A stretch of 34,613 bases of DNA from Herbaspirillum sp. (GTDB lineage Bacteria; Pseudomonadota; Gammaproteobacteria; Burkholderiales; Burkholderiaceae_D). This document shows positions 10,708-19,530 of the stretch, piece by piece. Below the pieces are notes generated by a model, which did not search any database, was not told the DNA's origin, and was given only the letters and a program-made list of their open reading frames with translations. The stretch covers positions 1 through 34,613 of the forward strand of contig JAQGNR010000017.1 in the NCBI GenBank assembly GCA_028291765.1. Direction: 5' to 3'. Position 1 is the stretch's first letter. Each line of letters starts with the position of its first letter. A program made the position numbers and the translations under genes.

Positions 10708-11574
10708 ATGAGCACTTTCAATCCGTTATCCGTGCGCGCATTCGTCGCACACCGTCAAATTCAGCGAAAAACGCGGGCGCGCTTCAGAGTCGCTACCGGG
10801 ATACTGTTGTCGTTGCTGTTGCATGGCGGCTTGCTGTGGTATGTCCTGTCGGTCGCTCCTACGCCACTACCGGACGGCGCCGCTTCTGAGGTAAAAGCGC
10901 CGATGATGATTACACTGCTGCAGAGCAAACAGACACCCTCGGCCAAAGCGCCATCGCCGACGCCTCCGGAACCGGTGCGTTCCAGTACGCCGCCTAAACC
11001 GCGTCCCCAAAAAGCCGTCAAACGTGCTGTGCCACAAGCGACGCCGCGGCCGACGATGCCGCCGTTACCGCAGACGCCAAACGCCGCGCCGGCGCCTACC
11101 GCCGATATAAGCACCATGTTGAACGCGGCCCGCGCGCGCCGCCAGCAAACGGAACAGGCAGATGCCAGCGATGACGACACAGTCGCAGAGAAAAGCAACA
11201 AAGCGCCATCCGGTAATGAAGTTGCGCAGGCCAACATCGACTTCTCGTTGCGCAAAAGTAATGGTTACGGCGGCGTATTCCAGATCACTAGCATCGGTCC
11301 CCGCGTTGGCATGTTCACGTTTCATGGCTGGACCGTAGATGCAAGCAACAGCACGCGCCAGGACATCTCCGTCGATGCAGGCCTGGGCGGCGATGTTCAA
11401 ATGGCAGTGATCGCACGCATGATTGTCCTGATCCGTGAGCATTACAAAGGAAACTTCCAGTGGAATTCGCGGCGTTTAGGAAGGATTGTCACATTGTCGG
11501 CGCGTCCGCCTGACGAGCCCGGTTTGCGCGAATTCATGCGGCAAGAGTTTTTTGCGGCAGGCGAACACTATTGA
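10708..11574 (+). CDS. Orphan TonB-like envelope protein with proline-rich linker
   Basis: I do not recognise a named family. The architecture is TonB-like. A short basic cytoplasmic segment (1-28) precedes a single membrane helix (about 29-50, GILLSLLLHGGLLWYVLS). That helix has serine 35 and histidine 39 in an SxxxH pattern like the TonB and TolA anchors. A Pro/Lys-rich linker (about 52-135) and a C-terminal domain (about 170-288) of unfamiliar sequence follow. No exbB, exbD or receptor gene is adjacent. The start has a tightly spaced AGGA at 10703-10706. It is convergent with gpsA, separated by a palindromic repeat. A role in envelope energy transduction is inference only. Confidence 0.75.
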   Translation: MSTFNPLSVRAFVAHRQIQRKTRARFRVATGILLSLLLHGGLLWYVLSVAPTPLPDGAASEVKAPMMITLLQSKQTPSAKAPSPTPPEPVRSSTPPKPRPQKAVKRAVPQATPRPTMPPLPQTPNAAPAPTADISTMLNAARARRQQTEQADASDDDTVAEKSNKAPSGNEVAQANIDFSLRKSNGYGGVFQITSIGPRVGMFTFHGWTVDASNSTRQDISVDAGLGGDVQMAVIARMIVLIREHYKGNFQWNSRRLGRIVTLSARPPDEPGLREFMRQEFFAAGEHY

Positions 11575-11604
11575 TCAGCATACTAGCGCTCGATCCAACA
11601 CGTT

Positions 11605-11768
11605 TTAAGGCAACGCTGATGAAGTGCCATGGGCGGAGGGATGGGGCGGGCTGTTGTGCTCCGTTCATGTCATTCCGGCGGCCTGCGGCCACCTCCCTTC
11701 TTTACTTCACTGCGCACAACATCCCGCCACATCCCACCGCCCATGGCACTTCATCAGCGTTGCCTTAA
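11605..11768. repeat. 164-bp palindromic intergenic element
   Basis: The outer 32 bases (11605-11636) are a perfect inverted repeat of 11737-11768; the left arm begins TTAAGGCAACGCTGATGAAG. The next 23 bases (11637-11659 against 11714-11736) match with three mismatches, so each arm spans 55 bp around a 54-bp centre. Both outer ends are TTAA. The element lies between convergent genes, and its right end supplies the TAA stop of gpsA. It has no coding capacity, so it resembles a MITE or REP-type element and could act as a bidirectional transcript end. Confidence 0.85.
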
Positions 11769-12769
11769 CGATGCTCTTCGCGCGGTTCGCGCGACAATAA
11801 CCGCGCCACCATTTCGGCCACCGGCAAGCCATCGAACAGGGCGCTTGCCACCGCGTCGGTAATCGGCATTTCGATGCCGTGTTGTTGCGCCAATGCGCGT
11901 ACTGCCCGCGCGCAGCGCACGCCCTCGGCCACGTGTCCCAGCTCGGCTTCGATCGCATGCAACGCCTTGCCCTGCGCCAGACCCAGGCCGACCTTGCGGT
12001 TGCGCGACAGATCGCCGGTACAGGTCAGGATCAAATCGCCGACGCCGGACAAACCCATGAATGTTTCGACACGGCCGCCCAGCGCGACGCCGAAGCGGGT
12101 GATTTCGGCCAGACCGCGCGTAATCAGCGCCGCGCGTGCATTCAGGCCTAATGCCAAGCCGTCAGCAGCCCCGGTGGCGATTGCGAGGATATTTTTCACC
12201 GCGCCGCCAACTTCCACGCCGATCAAATCGTCGCTGGAATAAATGCGCAGCTTGTCGCCGTGCACGGCTTCGACCACGCGCTCGCATAAGGCCGCATCGG
12301 TGCCGGCGATGGTCAGCGCGCAGGGCAGGCCGCGCGCCACTTCCTGCGCAAACGACGGACCGGACAAGGCGCCAACAGCGATTTGCTCGCCCAATACTTC
12401 ACGCACAATTTGATGCGGCAGCAAATTGGTGTCCTGCTCCAGCCCCTTGCAGAGCCAGACCAGATTGGGGATGGGACGTCCGCGCAATTGCTCGCTGATG
12501 GCGCGCAAACCCGCTACCGATGACGCGACAATCAGTAAAGCGTCTTTATCAGCCAGGTTCACATGCGCCAGCGCGGCCTCGAAATCGGCGCTGCATTGCA
12601 GGGCGGTAGGGAATGTAAAACCGGGCAGATACAGCGTGTTTTCACGCTCGTTTTGCATCGCGTCCAGCACGGCGCGATGTCGGCCCCATAGCAAGACTTG
12701 ATGCCGTTTGGCCAGCGCCATTGCCAGCGCCGTGCCCCATGCGCCCGCACCGAGAATGGTGATGTTCAT
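11765..12769 (-). CDS. gpsA: Glycerol-3-phosphate dehydrogenase [NAD(P)+]
   Basis: It reduces dihydroxyacetone phosphate to sn-glycerol 3-phosphate for phospholipid synthesis. The N-terminal Rossmann motif is GAGAWGTALA (from residue 7). The substrate-site segment VGGAVKNILAIATGAADGL carries the catalytic lysine. GLSGVGDLILTCTGDLSRN is the family's C-terminal-domain signature. At 334 residues it is full length. The stop codon lies inside the right arm of the palindromic repeat at 11605-11768, so the last codons may have been trimmed or altered by that insertion. It is the last gene of the minus-strand cluster rhodanese-grxC-secB-SH3-gpsA, a common Burkholderiales arrangement. Confidence 0.96.
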   Translation of the reverse strand: MNITILGAGAWGTALAMALAKRHQVLLWGRHRAVLDAMQNERENTLYLPGFTFPTALQCSADFEAALAHVNLADKDALLIVASSVAGLRAISEQLRGRPIPNLVWLCKGLEQDTNLLPHQIVREVLGEQIAVGALSGPSFAQEVARGLPCALTIAGTDAALCERVVEAVHGDKLRIYSSDDLIGVEVGGAVKNILAIATGAADGLALGLNARAALITRGLAEITRFGVALGGRVETFMGLSGVGDLILTCTGDLSRNRKVGLGLAQGKALHAIEAELGHVAEGVRCARAVRALAQQHGIEMPITDAVASALFDGLPVAEMVARLLSREPREEHR

Positions 12770-12807
12770 GGTGGAGAGGCTTTCACTTCGCCGCAGCCCT
12801 GCATGCG

Positions 12808-13272
12808 TCAGCTACCCCAGACTTCGGTAATTTTGACGTAACCGCTTTGGCCGTCGCGGTGTTTGACTTTCAGCCAGCCGGAAGCCGCCGGTTCGGCCAC
12901 TTCCAGCAAAACATTCTTGTCGGCGCTGAAGACCACCGGGCTGGCATCTTGCGCGGCAGCGTGGATTTTTGCATTGGCGGCGGTAACCATCACGTTATGC
13001 TTAATCGCCAGCATTTTGGATTGGACCCAGGACAAGCTGCCGGCGGCATCCCGTACTTTGCTCCAATCGCCGTAAGTCAGCACGACTTCAACCGGCATGC
13101 CGCGCGGCGCGACGAAAACCCGGCGTCCCTTGTCGGACGGCGCGTCATACATGATGGCCGGCGCAGCGCCGACTGTTTTGTAATCGAGTGCATGCGCACT
13201 GAAACTGACGAAAGCGCTTGCCAGCAACAATGCCGATGACAAAAGGCGGCGTGCAAGACGTGCGGATTTCAT
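12808..13272 (-). CDS. Exported protein with two SH3-like domains
   Basis: This is a small secreted or periplasmic protein of 154 residues. A signal peptide (about 1-28, ending SAHA) is followed by two bacterial SH3-type repeats. One is at about 30-90 (VFVAPRGMPVEVVLTYGDWSKVRDAAGSLSWVQ), the other at about 93-152 (LLEVAEPAASGWLKVKHRDGQSGYV). Such domains usually bind peptidoglycan or peptides. It sits between secB and gpsA on the same strand, within a cluster of exported and housekeeping genes. The function is unknown. Confidence 0.85.
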   Translation of the reverse strand: MKSARLARRLLSSALLLASAFVSFSAHALDYKTVGAAPAIMYDAPSDKGRRVFVAPRGMPVEVVLTYGDWSKVRDAAGSLSWVQSKMLAIKHNVMVTAANAKIHAAAQDASPVVFSADKNVLLEVAEPAASGWLKVKHRDGQSGYVKITEVWGS

Positions 13273-13366
13273 GCGTAAATCTCCTTCGGGTGGCCTTCAA
13301 TCTCCTTTGATCTGCGCACTGGCCGCAGCCCTTGCGCAGAGGAGCTTGATTGCTTGATACATAGAC

Positions 13367-13858
13367 TTAGTTGATGCTGGTAGACGCCGGCACGACGGTG
13401 CTGTCGGTTTGCTTCTCGACGAGCGCTTCCAGGCGCTGCTGATAAAAAACTTCGAAATTGACTTCGCTCAGATGAATTGGCGGGAAGCCCGAACGGTTCA
13501 GCAAATCGGCGATATTGGCGCGCAGGTAAGGGAACACGATGTTCGGGCAAGCGATACCCAGCAGCGGATCGAGTTGCTCGGTCGGGATATTGCGGATTTC
13601 AAAAATACCGGCTTGCTTGCCCTCCACCAGAAAGGCGACTTTCTCGCCGATTTTTGCGGTAACGGTTGCCGTGACGGTCGATTCAAAGATGCCATCGGCC
13701 AGCGGCACCGCGCCGACATCCAGCGCCACTTCGATATTCGGGGCTGTCTGTTCCAGGAAAATGGCAGGGGAATTAGGTTGCTCCAGCGACATATCCTTCA
13801 GATAAACGCGCTGGATTTGGAATATGGGTTGTTCTGACTGCTGCTTTTCGTCCGACAT
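13367..13858 (-). CDS. secB: Protein-export chaperone SecB
   Basis: This tetrameric cytoplasmic chaperone keeps preproteins unfolded and delivers them to SecA. The sequence shows the family core: [19 protein letters not shown] at the start, then [35 protein letters not shown] near residues 110-145. At 163 residues the length is normal. It is downstream of grxC by 107 bp and upstream of the SH3 protein gene, all on the minus strand. A grxC-secB-gpsA arrangement is widespread in proteobacteria. Confidence 0.97.
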   Translation of the reverse strand: MSDEKQQSEQPIFQIQRVYLKDMSLEQPNSPAIFLEQTAPNIEVALDVGAVPLADGIFESTVTATVTAKIGEKVAFLVEGKQAGIFEIRNIPTEQLDPLLGIACPNIVFPYLRANIADLLNRSGFPPIHLSEVNFEVFYQQRLEALVEKQTDSTVVPASTSIN

Positions 13859-13965
13859 GGTGAAACCTTCGTAAGAGATTGAATTTCATTGAAGAGGTGG
13901 TTGCTAAATTAATCTGGCGTTGTGGCGCCCTTTACCGTCTAGCCAGCTTCCATTGTGCAAAGCCT

Positions 13966-14229
13966 CTAAGGACGCAGCAGGGGATCGAGTTTGCCTGCCT
14001 TATCCAGCGCATTCAGATCGTCGTAGCCGCCGACATGGATGCTGTCGACATAAATCTGCGGCACGGTCCGACGACCGGTTTTCTGCATCATGACTTCGCG
14101 TTGCGACGGGTCGAGATCGATCCGGATCTTTTCGATTTCCGTGATGCCTTTTTGCATCAGCAGGCGTTCCGCCATGGAGCAATACGGACACGTGCCGGTG
14201 CAATACATGGTGAGTTTGGCCGTGCTCAT
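13966..14229 (-). CDS. grxC: Glutaredoxin 3
   Basis: This glutathione-dependent thiol-disulfide oxidoreductase has 87 residues. The active site is CPYC at C14 and C17 (YCTGTCPYCSMAERLL). The cis-proline and glutathione-binding segments RRTVPQIYVDSIHVGGYDDL follow. I chose the ATG whose first base is 14229 (MSTAKL). An in-frame upstream extension would run into the rhodanese gene. The rhodanese stop and the grxC start overlap by one base (TAATG), indicating translational coupling. Confidence 0.95.
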   Translation of the reverse strand: MSTAKLTMYCTGTCPYCSMAERLLMQKGITEIEKIRIDLDPSQREVMMQKTGRRTVPQIYVDSIHVGGYDDLNALDKAGKLDPLLRP

Positions 14230-14660
14230 TATGCGGCGTTCTTGACGATAACCGCTTTGCCGCCAACCACCGGCAAAGCCTGGGCTTGCCATGCCGCCAT
14301 GCCGCCGGTCAGTCCGAATACCTCGTTGAAGCCGGCTTTGGTCAGCGTGGCAGCAGCCTTGGACGACCGCGTACCGGTCTGGCAGACCACCAATACATTA
14401 CGGGTTTTGAACTTATCCAGTTCGCCGATGCGTTTGGCGAGCTCCTTGGCCGGAATGTTCCTGGCTTCGCGAATATGGCCACTGGCGAACTGCGCTTCGT
14501 CGCGCACGTCGATAATGATGGTTTTGTTCTGATTGATCAGTTGGGTGGCCTGCAGCAGACTCAACTTGTTGCCGCGTTGTTGCAGGAACGGCAAAAGCAG
14601 CGCGCCGCCGGACAAAACGACCAGTCCGAACAGAAAAATATTGTCGATAATGAATTTCAC
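14229..14660 (-). CDS. Membrane-anchored rhodanese-like sulfurtransferase
   Basis: This is a 143-residue protein with one N-terminal membrane helix (about 5-25, IFLFGLVVLSGGALLLPFL) and a single rhodanese domain (about 33-135). The catalytic loop CQTGTRS begins with C92, so it should be able to carry a persulfide. It resembles the YibN-type proteins encoded next to grxC and secB in gamma- and betaproteobacteria. It is the first gene of the minus-strand cluster and overlaps the grxC start by one base. The substrate is unknown. Confidence 0.92.
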   Translation of the reverse strand: MKFIIDNIFLFGLVVLSGGALLLPFLQQRGNKLSLLQATQLINQNKTIIIDVRDEAQFASGHIREARNIPAKELAKRIGELDKFKTRNVLVVCQTGTRSSKAAATLTKAGFNEVFGLTGGMAAWQAQALPVVGGKAVIVKNAA

Positions 14661-14742
14661 GGGATCCCAAGGGTTTTAGATACAATCCGAGCATTATAAA
14701 ATAGAAGCGGGATTGCTATTTGATTCCTGAACAAGTAATTGA

Positions 14743-14801
14743 AGCGCATTTCATAAATATCGGGCGAATGCAGGTTTTTAGCGGTATTCATGAAATGCGC
14801 T
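14743..14801. repeat. 59-bp inverted repeat upstream of gpmA
   Basis: The left arm AGCGCATTTCATAAATATCG (14743-14762) pairs with 14782-14801 at 18 of 20 positions around a 19-base loop. It shares the 15-mer CGCATTTCATAAATA with the left end of the 164-bp palindrome at 19567, so both appear to belong to one repeat family. It lies in the 275-bp region between the divergent rhodanese and gpmA genes. It could be a hairpin in the gpmA leader or a deleted copy of the larger element. Confidence 0.7.
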
Positions 14802-14935
14802 GTGATTTCGGGCGAAGACGAATATATTGCCCGCACGCAGCTTGCCGAGCCGGATTTGCAAATAGCGCTATTCTTAAGCTAATCGTCTTTAACTTTCGTC
14901 TTTAACCTAATTTATAACTTAACCTGAATTTGACC

Positions 14936-15682
14936 ATGTATAAAATCGTATTTATGCGTCACGGCGAATCAACCTGGAATCTGGCAAACCGTTTTACCGG
15001 CTGGGTTGACGTCGATCTGACGGAACAAGGCGTGGCCGAAGCCCGCCATGCCGGCAAACTGCTGAAAGAAGCCGGTTTTACCTTCGATATGGCCTACACA
15101 TCGGTCCTCAAACGCGCCATTCGCACGCTCTGGACCACCCTCGATGAGATGGATTTGATGTATCTGCCGGTGGTTGACGATTGGCGATTGAATGAGCGCC
15201 ATTACGGTGCGCTGCAAGGCTTGAACAAGGCCGAAACCGCCGCCCAGTATGGCCAAGAGCAAGTAATGATATGGCGCCGCAGCTACGATACGCCGCCTGA
15301 TGCACTGGCGCTGAACGATCCGCGGACTTCGTTCGATGATCCGCGTTATGCCCATCTCAAGCGCGAGCAGATCCCGCTGACCGAATGCCTGAAAGATACT
15401 GTCGCCCGCGTCATGCCGGCCTGGAACGATAGCATCGCGCCTGCCATCAAAGCCGGCAAGAAAATTATCATCTCGGCCCATGGCAATAGCCTGCGCGCGC
15501 TCATTAAATCGCTGGACAACATCAGCGATGACGACATCGTCGACGTGAATGTACCGAACGGCCAGCCCTTGATCTACGAACTGGATGCCGATCTGAAACC
15601 GATCCGCAGCTACTACCTGGGCGACCAGGAAGCCATCAAAGCAGCGCAGGCGGCAGTCGCCAATCAAGGAAAAGCCAAATAA
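14936..15682 (+). CDS. gpmA: 2,3-bisphosphoglycerate-dependent phosphoglycerate mutase
   Basis: It interconverts 3- and 2-phosphoglycerate in glycolysis and gluconeogenesis through a phosphohistidine. The RHGES motif with H9 is at the N-terminus, and [13 protein letters not shown] (about 180) carries the second catalytic histidine. The segment [13 protein letters not shown] (about 86-98) is typical of the cofactor-dependent type. I chose ATG 14936, giving 248 residues, over a TTG two codons upstream. It is divergent from the rhodanese-secB cluster and only 20 bp before the EnvC-like gene, so it may be the first gene of a gpmA-envC-ctpA operon. Confidence 0.96.
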   Translation: MYKIVFMRHGESTWNLANRFTGWVDVDLTEQGVAEARHAGKLLKEAGFTFDMAYTSVLKRAIRTLWTTLDEMDLMYLPVVDDWRLNERHYGALQGLNKAETAAQYGQEQVMIWRRSYDTPPDALALNDPRTSFDDPRYAHLKREQIPLTECLKDTVARVMPAWNDSIAPAIKAGKKIIISAHGNSLRALIKSLDNISDDDIVDVNVPNGQPLIYELDADLKPIRSYYLGDQEAIKAAQAAVANQGKAK

Positions 15683-15702
15683 ATATTCTGTTTAATGCCT
15701 GC

Positions 15703-17121
15703 TTGTGCTGCTGCGCGGGGCTGCAGTTGCGGCTGCGCGCCGGCACGCCGGCAACGCTCTTGCTGGCGACTGTTGTACTGGCAGCGGGCATGCCGGTCGC
15801 AACGCAGGCGCAGCCGCAGCCGATTATGCAGCGCAGCAAGCAAAAGCAGGCCGCCGAGCAGCAGCGCGAAGCATTACAGCAGAAACTCGATCTGCTCAAG
15901 CGCGATATCGACCGCACCGAAGTCGCCAAAGGCAGCGCCGCCGATGCGCTGGCTGAATCCGAGAGCGCTATCTCCAAAGCCAATCGCTCGTTGCGCGACC
16001 TGTCGGAAGAGCAGCAGCAATCGGAGGGCAAGCTGACCCAATTGGTGCAGCAGCAGGACGCCTTGAGCGGCGTGGTCAATGTGCAGCAAACGCAATTGTC
16101 GAAACTGCTGCAGCAGCAATACGTTGCCGGCAACGAGGACAGAATCAAATTACTGTTGTCCGGCGACAATCCGAATCGCATCAATCGCGATCTGCAATAC
16201 ATGGGTTATGTATCGCAGGCGCAAGCCAGACTGATCGAAACATTGCGGGTTAATTTGCAGGCCGTCAGGGATAACAAGGCCAAAACGCAGAACGCAAAAT
16301 TCGAACTCGAGGAAATCGCCGACGAACAACGCGGTCAAAAAACCGTCCTGGAGCAAGAAAAAGCAAAACGTGCCACATTATTGTCGCAGCTGTCGTCAAA
16401 ATTGGCGGCGCAGCGTAAGCAAGCCGGCAATATTGAGCGCGATGGGCAACGGCTGTCGGTTTTGGTTGATAAACTGGCGGCGCTGATCGAAGCACAGCAA
16501 AAGGCGGATGCCGCTGCGCGCGAACGTCGTCAGCAGGCGCTGCTGGCAAAAGCCAAGGCCCGCGCCGCCGCGCGCGAGCGCCAGGCGGCATTGAACAAAG
16601 CGCATCCGTCGGCGTCAGTATCGAGTGCGGCGCCATCACCGGCGGACGCGATTGACAATGACGAAGCGCCGTCGCAATCGGAAGCAGATACGGCAGCGTT
16701 GGCGCCCGACGACAATTTCGGCCAGCCGTTCGCCAGCCTGCGCGGCAAATTGCGTATGCCGCTACGCGGTGAGCTGATCGCAAAATTTGGCGGCAAACGC
16801 GGCGATGGTCCGACCTGGAAAGGCTTGTTTATCCGGGCCGCGGAAGGCAGCGAAGTCAAGGCCGTAGCGGCGGGGAGAGTGGTTTATGCAGATTGGTTGC
16901 GCGGCTTCGGCAATCTGATCATCGTCGACCACGGGAAGCAATATATGACGATTTACGGCAACAACCAGGCGGTTCTGAAGCGCGCGGGAGATTTAGTCAA
17001 AGCCGGCGACGTCATCGCCAGCGCAGGTAATAGCGGCGGTAATGAACAATCGGGTTTATACTTCGAAATGCGGCATGAAGGCCGCGCGTTTGACCCGCTC
17101 GGGTGGGTAACTACTAGGTGA
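15703..17121 (+). CDS. envC: EnvC-like murein hydrolase activator with degenerate LytM domain
   Basis: This exported coiled-coil protein has a C-terminal M23/LytM domain. EnvC relatives activate amidases for septal peptidoglycan splitting. A signal peptide ends ATQA. A long heptad-rich region (about 45-270, many Gln, Lys, Arg and Glu) precedes a low-complexity linker and the LytM domain (about 345-472). The usual Zn ligands look absent. The HxGxD site reads TWKGLFI, and the HxH site reads LYFEMRHEG. This supports an activator rather than an active peptidase. The start is uncertain: TTG 15703 lacks a Shine-Dalgarno, while TTG 15727, six bases after GGGG, gives a cleaner signal peptide. It precedes ctpA by 3 bp. 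Confidence 0.88.
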   Translation: MCCCAGLQLRLRAGTPATLLLATVVLAAGMPVATQAQPQPIMQRSKQKQAAEQQREALQQKLDLLKRDIDRTEVAKGSAADALAESESAISKANRSLRDLSEEQQQSEGKLTQLVQQQDALSGVVNVQQTQLSKLLQQQYVAGNEDRIKLLLSGDNPNRINRDLQYMGYVSQAQARLIETLRVNLQAVRDNKAKTQNAKFELEEIADEQRGQKTVLEQEKAKRATLLSQLSSKLAAQRKQAGNIERDGQRLSVLVDKLAALIEAQQKADAAARERRQQALLAKAKARAAARERQAALNKAHPSASVSSAAPSPADAIDNDEAPSQSEADTAALAPDDNFGQPFASLRGKLRMPLRGELIAKFGGKRGDGPTWKGLFIRAAEGSEVKAVAAGRVVYADWLRGFGNLIIVDHGKQYMTIYGNNQAVLKRAGDLVKAGDVIASAGNSGGNEQSGLYFEMRHEGRAFDPLGWVTTR

Positions 17122-17124
17122 AAA

Positions 17125-18663
17125 ATGGGTAGCAAATTCAAGAACTTTAGTTTGATCACTTTGGGGTTGATCGCCGGTATCGGCGTCACTATGCAGTTTG
17201 ATGCCATTGCGCAAAAAACCTTAACGGCCCCCCTGCCGCTGGAAGAACTCAGGCAATTAACCGATGTTTTTGGCCTGATCAAAACCGACTACGTAGAACC
17301 GGTTGAAGATAAAAAGTTACTGACCGAAGCGATTTCCGGCATGGTAGCGTCGCTCGATCCGCATTCTGCCTACCTGGATAAAAAAGCCTTCAAAGAGCTC
17401 AAAGAAGGCACGCAGGGCAAATTCGTCGGCCTCGGCATCGAAGTCGGGATGGAAGACGGTTACGTCAAAATCATCTCGCCGATCGAGGATTCTCCCGCCT
17501 ATCGGGCAGGTCTGAAGGCCGGCGATCTGATCACCCGCCTCGACAGCACGCCGGTAAAGGGTTTGTCGCTCGATGAAGCGGTCAAAAAGATGCGCGGCGA
17601 ACCGAACACCAAGATTACGCTGACCATTGCCCGCAAGAACGAAGACAAGCCGCTGGTGGTCACCGTCATGCGCCAGGAAATCCGGGTGCAGAGCGTCAAA
17701 TCGAAAGTCGTCGAACCTGGTTACGCATGGATTCGCGTGACCCAGTTCCAGGACCGCACGGTTGAAGATATGGCGAGCAAAATCGCCGCGATCTATACGC
17801 AGGAGCCTAATCTGAAGGGCTTGATTCTGGATCTGCGTAACGATCCGGGCGGTGTATTGCCGGGCGCGATCGGGGTCGCGGGTGCATTCCTCCCGAAAGA
17901 CGCCGCGGTGGTCTCGACCAATGGCCAATTGGAATCATCCAAGCAGACTTTCTATGCCAAGCGCGAATTCTACGCAAGCGGCCCTGGCGGCGGCGATGCC
18001 TTGGGCAAATTGCCTGACGCGGTAAAAAAAGTGCCGATGGTGGTTCTGGTCAACGCCGGCTCGGCTTCGGCTTCGGAAATCGTTGCCGGTGCACTGCAGG
18101 ATTACAAACGTGCTGTCGTAATGGGTACGCAATCCTTCGGTAAGGGTTCAGTACAGTCCGTGATTGCGTTGCCACCCGACAAGGAAACCGCCGTCAAACT
18201 GACGACAGCCCGCTATTACACGCCGAATGGCCGTTCAATTCAGGCCAAGGGAATCGTGCCGGATGTCATGGTTGACGAATATGCCGACGGCGATGGCCTG
18301 GACGGTTTCCGTTTGCATGAATCCGATCTGACCAAGCATCTGTCCAACGATAAGGACAAGGGCGCCAATATCGCTAAGCCGGTGGTGGTCGATCAGGCAG
18401 AAGAACAGCGCGTCGCCGACATCGAGAAGAAGCGCAAGCCTCTGGAGTTCGGCAGCGCGGACGACTTCCAGTTGGCGCAGGCGCTCAATCAGTTGAAGGG
18501 GCTGCCGGTTAAAGTCTCTAAGGTGAAGCCGGAAGTCCGTTCTGAAGGCGAAAAAGACGACAAGCCAATCAAAGAACAGAAGCAGGACGAAAAGAAAGTC
18601 GACAAGAAAATCGACAAGAAAAACCAGAAGCAAGACGAAAAGCCCAAGGACGATAAGAAATAA
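17125..18663 (+). CDS. ctpA: Carboxy-terminal processing protease CtpA (S41 family)
   Basis: This periplasmic serine protease has an N-terminal hydrophobic signal or anchor (about 8-28). A PDZ domain follows (about 95-180, GLGIEVGMEDGYVKIISPIEDSPAYRAGLKAGD), then the S41 catalytic domain. S315 in NAGSASASEI and K340 in SFGKGSVQ are spaced 25 residues apart, as in the Ser-Lys dyad of the family. The tail (about 470-512) is a Lys/Asp/Glu/Gln-rich low-complexity stretch. It starts 3 bp after the EnvC-like gene, a pairing common in proteobacteria. Co-expression links the protease to cell-wall hydrolase control. A terminator follows. Confidence 0.95.
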   Translation: MGSKFKNFSLITLGLIAGIGVTMQFDAIAQKTLTAPLPLEELRQLTDVFGLIKTDYVEPVEDKKLLTEAISGMVASLDPHSAYLDKKAFKELKEGTQGKFVGLGIEVGMEDGYVKIISPIEDSPAYRAGLKAGDLITRLDSTPVKGLSLDEAVKKMRGEPNTKITLTIARKNEDKPLVVTVMRQEIRVQSVKSKVVEPGYAWIRVTQFQDRTVEDMASKIAAIYTQEPNLKGLILDLRNDPGGVLPGAIGVAGAFLPKDAAVVSTNGQLESSKQTFYAKREFYASGPGGGDALGKLPDAVKKVPMVVLVNAGSASASEIVAGALQDYKRAVVMGTQSFGKGSVQSVIALPPDKETAVKLTTARYYTPNGRSIQAKGIVPDVMVDEYADGDGLDGFRLHESDLTKHLSNDKDKGANIAKPVVVDQAEEQRVADIEKKRKPLEFGSADDFQLAQALNQLKGLPVKVSKVKPEVRSEGEKDDKPIKEQKQDEKKVDKKIDKKNQKQDEKPKDDKK

Positions 18664-18681
18664 TCGTTCGCCGGAAATCAG

Positions 18682-18705
18682 GGCCGCATCGCTGCGGCCT
18701 TTTTT
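18682..18705 (+). terminator. Rho-independent terminator after ctpA
   Basis: GGCCGCA (18682-18688) and TGCGGCC (18693-18699) form a perfect 7-bp stem with a four-base loop, followed by six T residues. It closes the probable gpmA-envC-ctpA transcript. Confidence 0.92.
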
Positions 18706-18771
18706 ACGACCTTTTTTTGCCCCGTTTTTTGAGCTGCTTTTTGACCATTCCTGCCGTTATTTTGCCTATCC

Positions 18772-19530
18772 ATGAACGATAACCAACTGCTGCGTTATTC
18801 GCGCCACATTCTGCTCGACGAAATCGACATTGCCGGCCAGCAGCGCCTGCTCGACGCTCGCGCGCTCATCATCGGCGCGGGCGGATTGGGCTCGCCGGTG
18901 GCGCTATATCTGGCCGCCGCCGGTATCGGCACGATCACGCTGGTCGATGACGATCAGGTCGATCTGACCAATTTGCAGCGTCAAATCATGCATACGGCCG
19001 CGCGCGTGGGCATGTTGAAGGTCGATTCGGGCCGCGCCGCTTTGCAGCAGATCAATGATGAGGTCAACGTCATCACCGTTGCAAAGCGGGTAGCGGGCGA
19101 GGAATTGGCGGAACTGGTTGCGGGGGCCAGCGTGGTACTGGACTGCAGCGACAATTTTGCCACGCGGCACGCCATCAATCGCGCCTGTGTCGCCCACAAG
19201 GTGCCGCTGGTATCCGGCGCGGCCATCCGGTTTGACGGCCAGGTCAGCGTTTTCGACCCGCGCGATGCGGCCTCGCCGTGCTATGCCTGCCTGTTTTCAC
19301 CTGAATTGGCGTTTGAGGAAACACTTTGTGCGGAAATGGGCGTATTTGCCCCCTTAGTCGGCATTATCGGCAGCACCCAGGCGGCCGAGGCATTGAAACT
19401 GGTGGCCCATATCGGCGTTTCGCTGGCCGGGCATCTGCTGATGCTGGATGCACGCGATATGAGCTGGAACCGCATTCAGGTGCCGCGCAACGCCGCCTGC
19501 CCTGTATGCGGTGGTAGCCACAGCGCTTGA
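18772..19530 (+). CDS. moeB: MoeB/ThiF-type sulfur-carrier adenylyltransferase
   Basis: This E1-like enzyme adenylates the C-terminal glycine of a small sulfur-carrier protein (MoaD or ThiS). The nucleotide-binding motif GAGGLGS starts at residue 35. DDDQVDLTNLQRQ follows at about 60-72. Two zinc-binding CxxC pairs are present, C170/C173 and C243/C246. A cysteine, C186, lies in CAEMGVFAPLVGIIGS, matching the conserved position of the family. At 252 residues it fits MoeB. No moaD, moaE or thi gene is adjacent, so the partner cannot be assigned from context. There is no clear Shine-Dalgarno before the ATG. Confidence 0.9.
   Translation: MNDNQLLRYSRHILLDEIDIAGQQRLLDARALIIGAGGLGSPVALYLAAAGIGTITLVDDDQVDLTNLQRQIMHTAARVGMLKVDSGRAALQQINDEVNVITVAKRVAGEELAELVAGASVVLDCSDNFATRHAINRACVAHKVPLVSGAAIRFDGQVSVFDPRDAASPCYACLFSPELAFEETLCAEMGVFAPLVGIIGSTQAAEALKLVAHIGVSLAGHLLMLDARDMSWNRIQVPRNAACPVCGGSHSA

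Noticed and set aside
14969..15667. 232-codon minus-strand ORF opposite gpmA
   Set aside because: It is antisense to gpmA, with no family features and no ribosome site.
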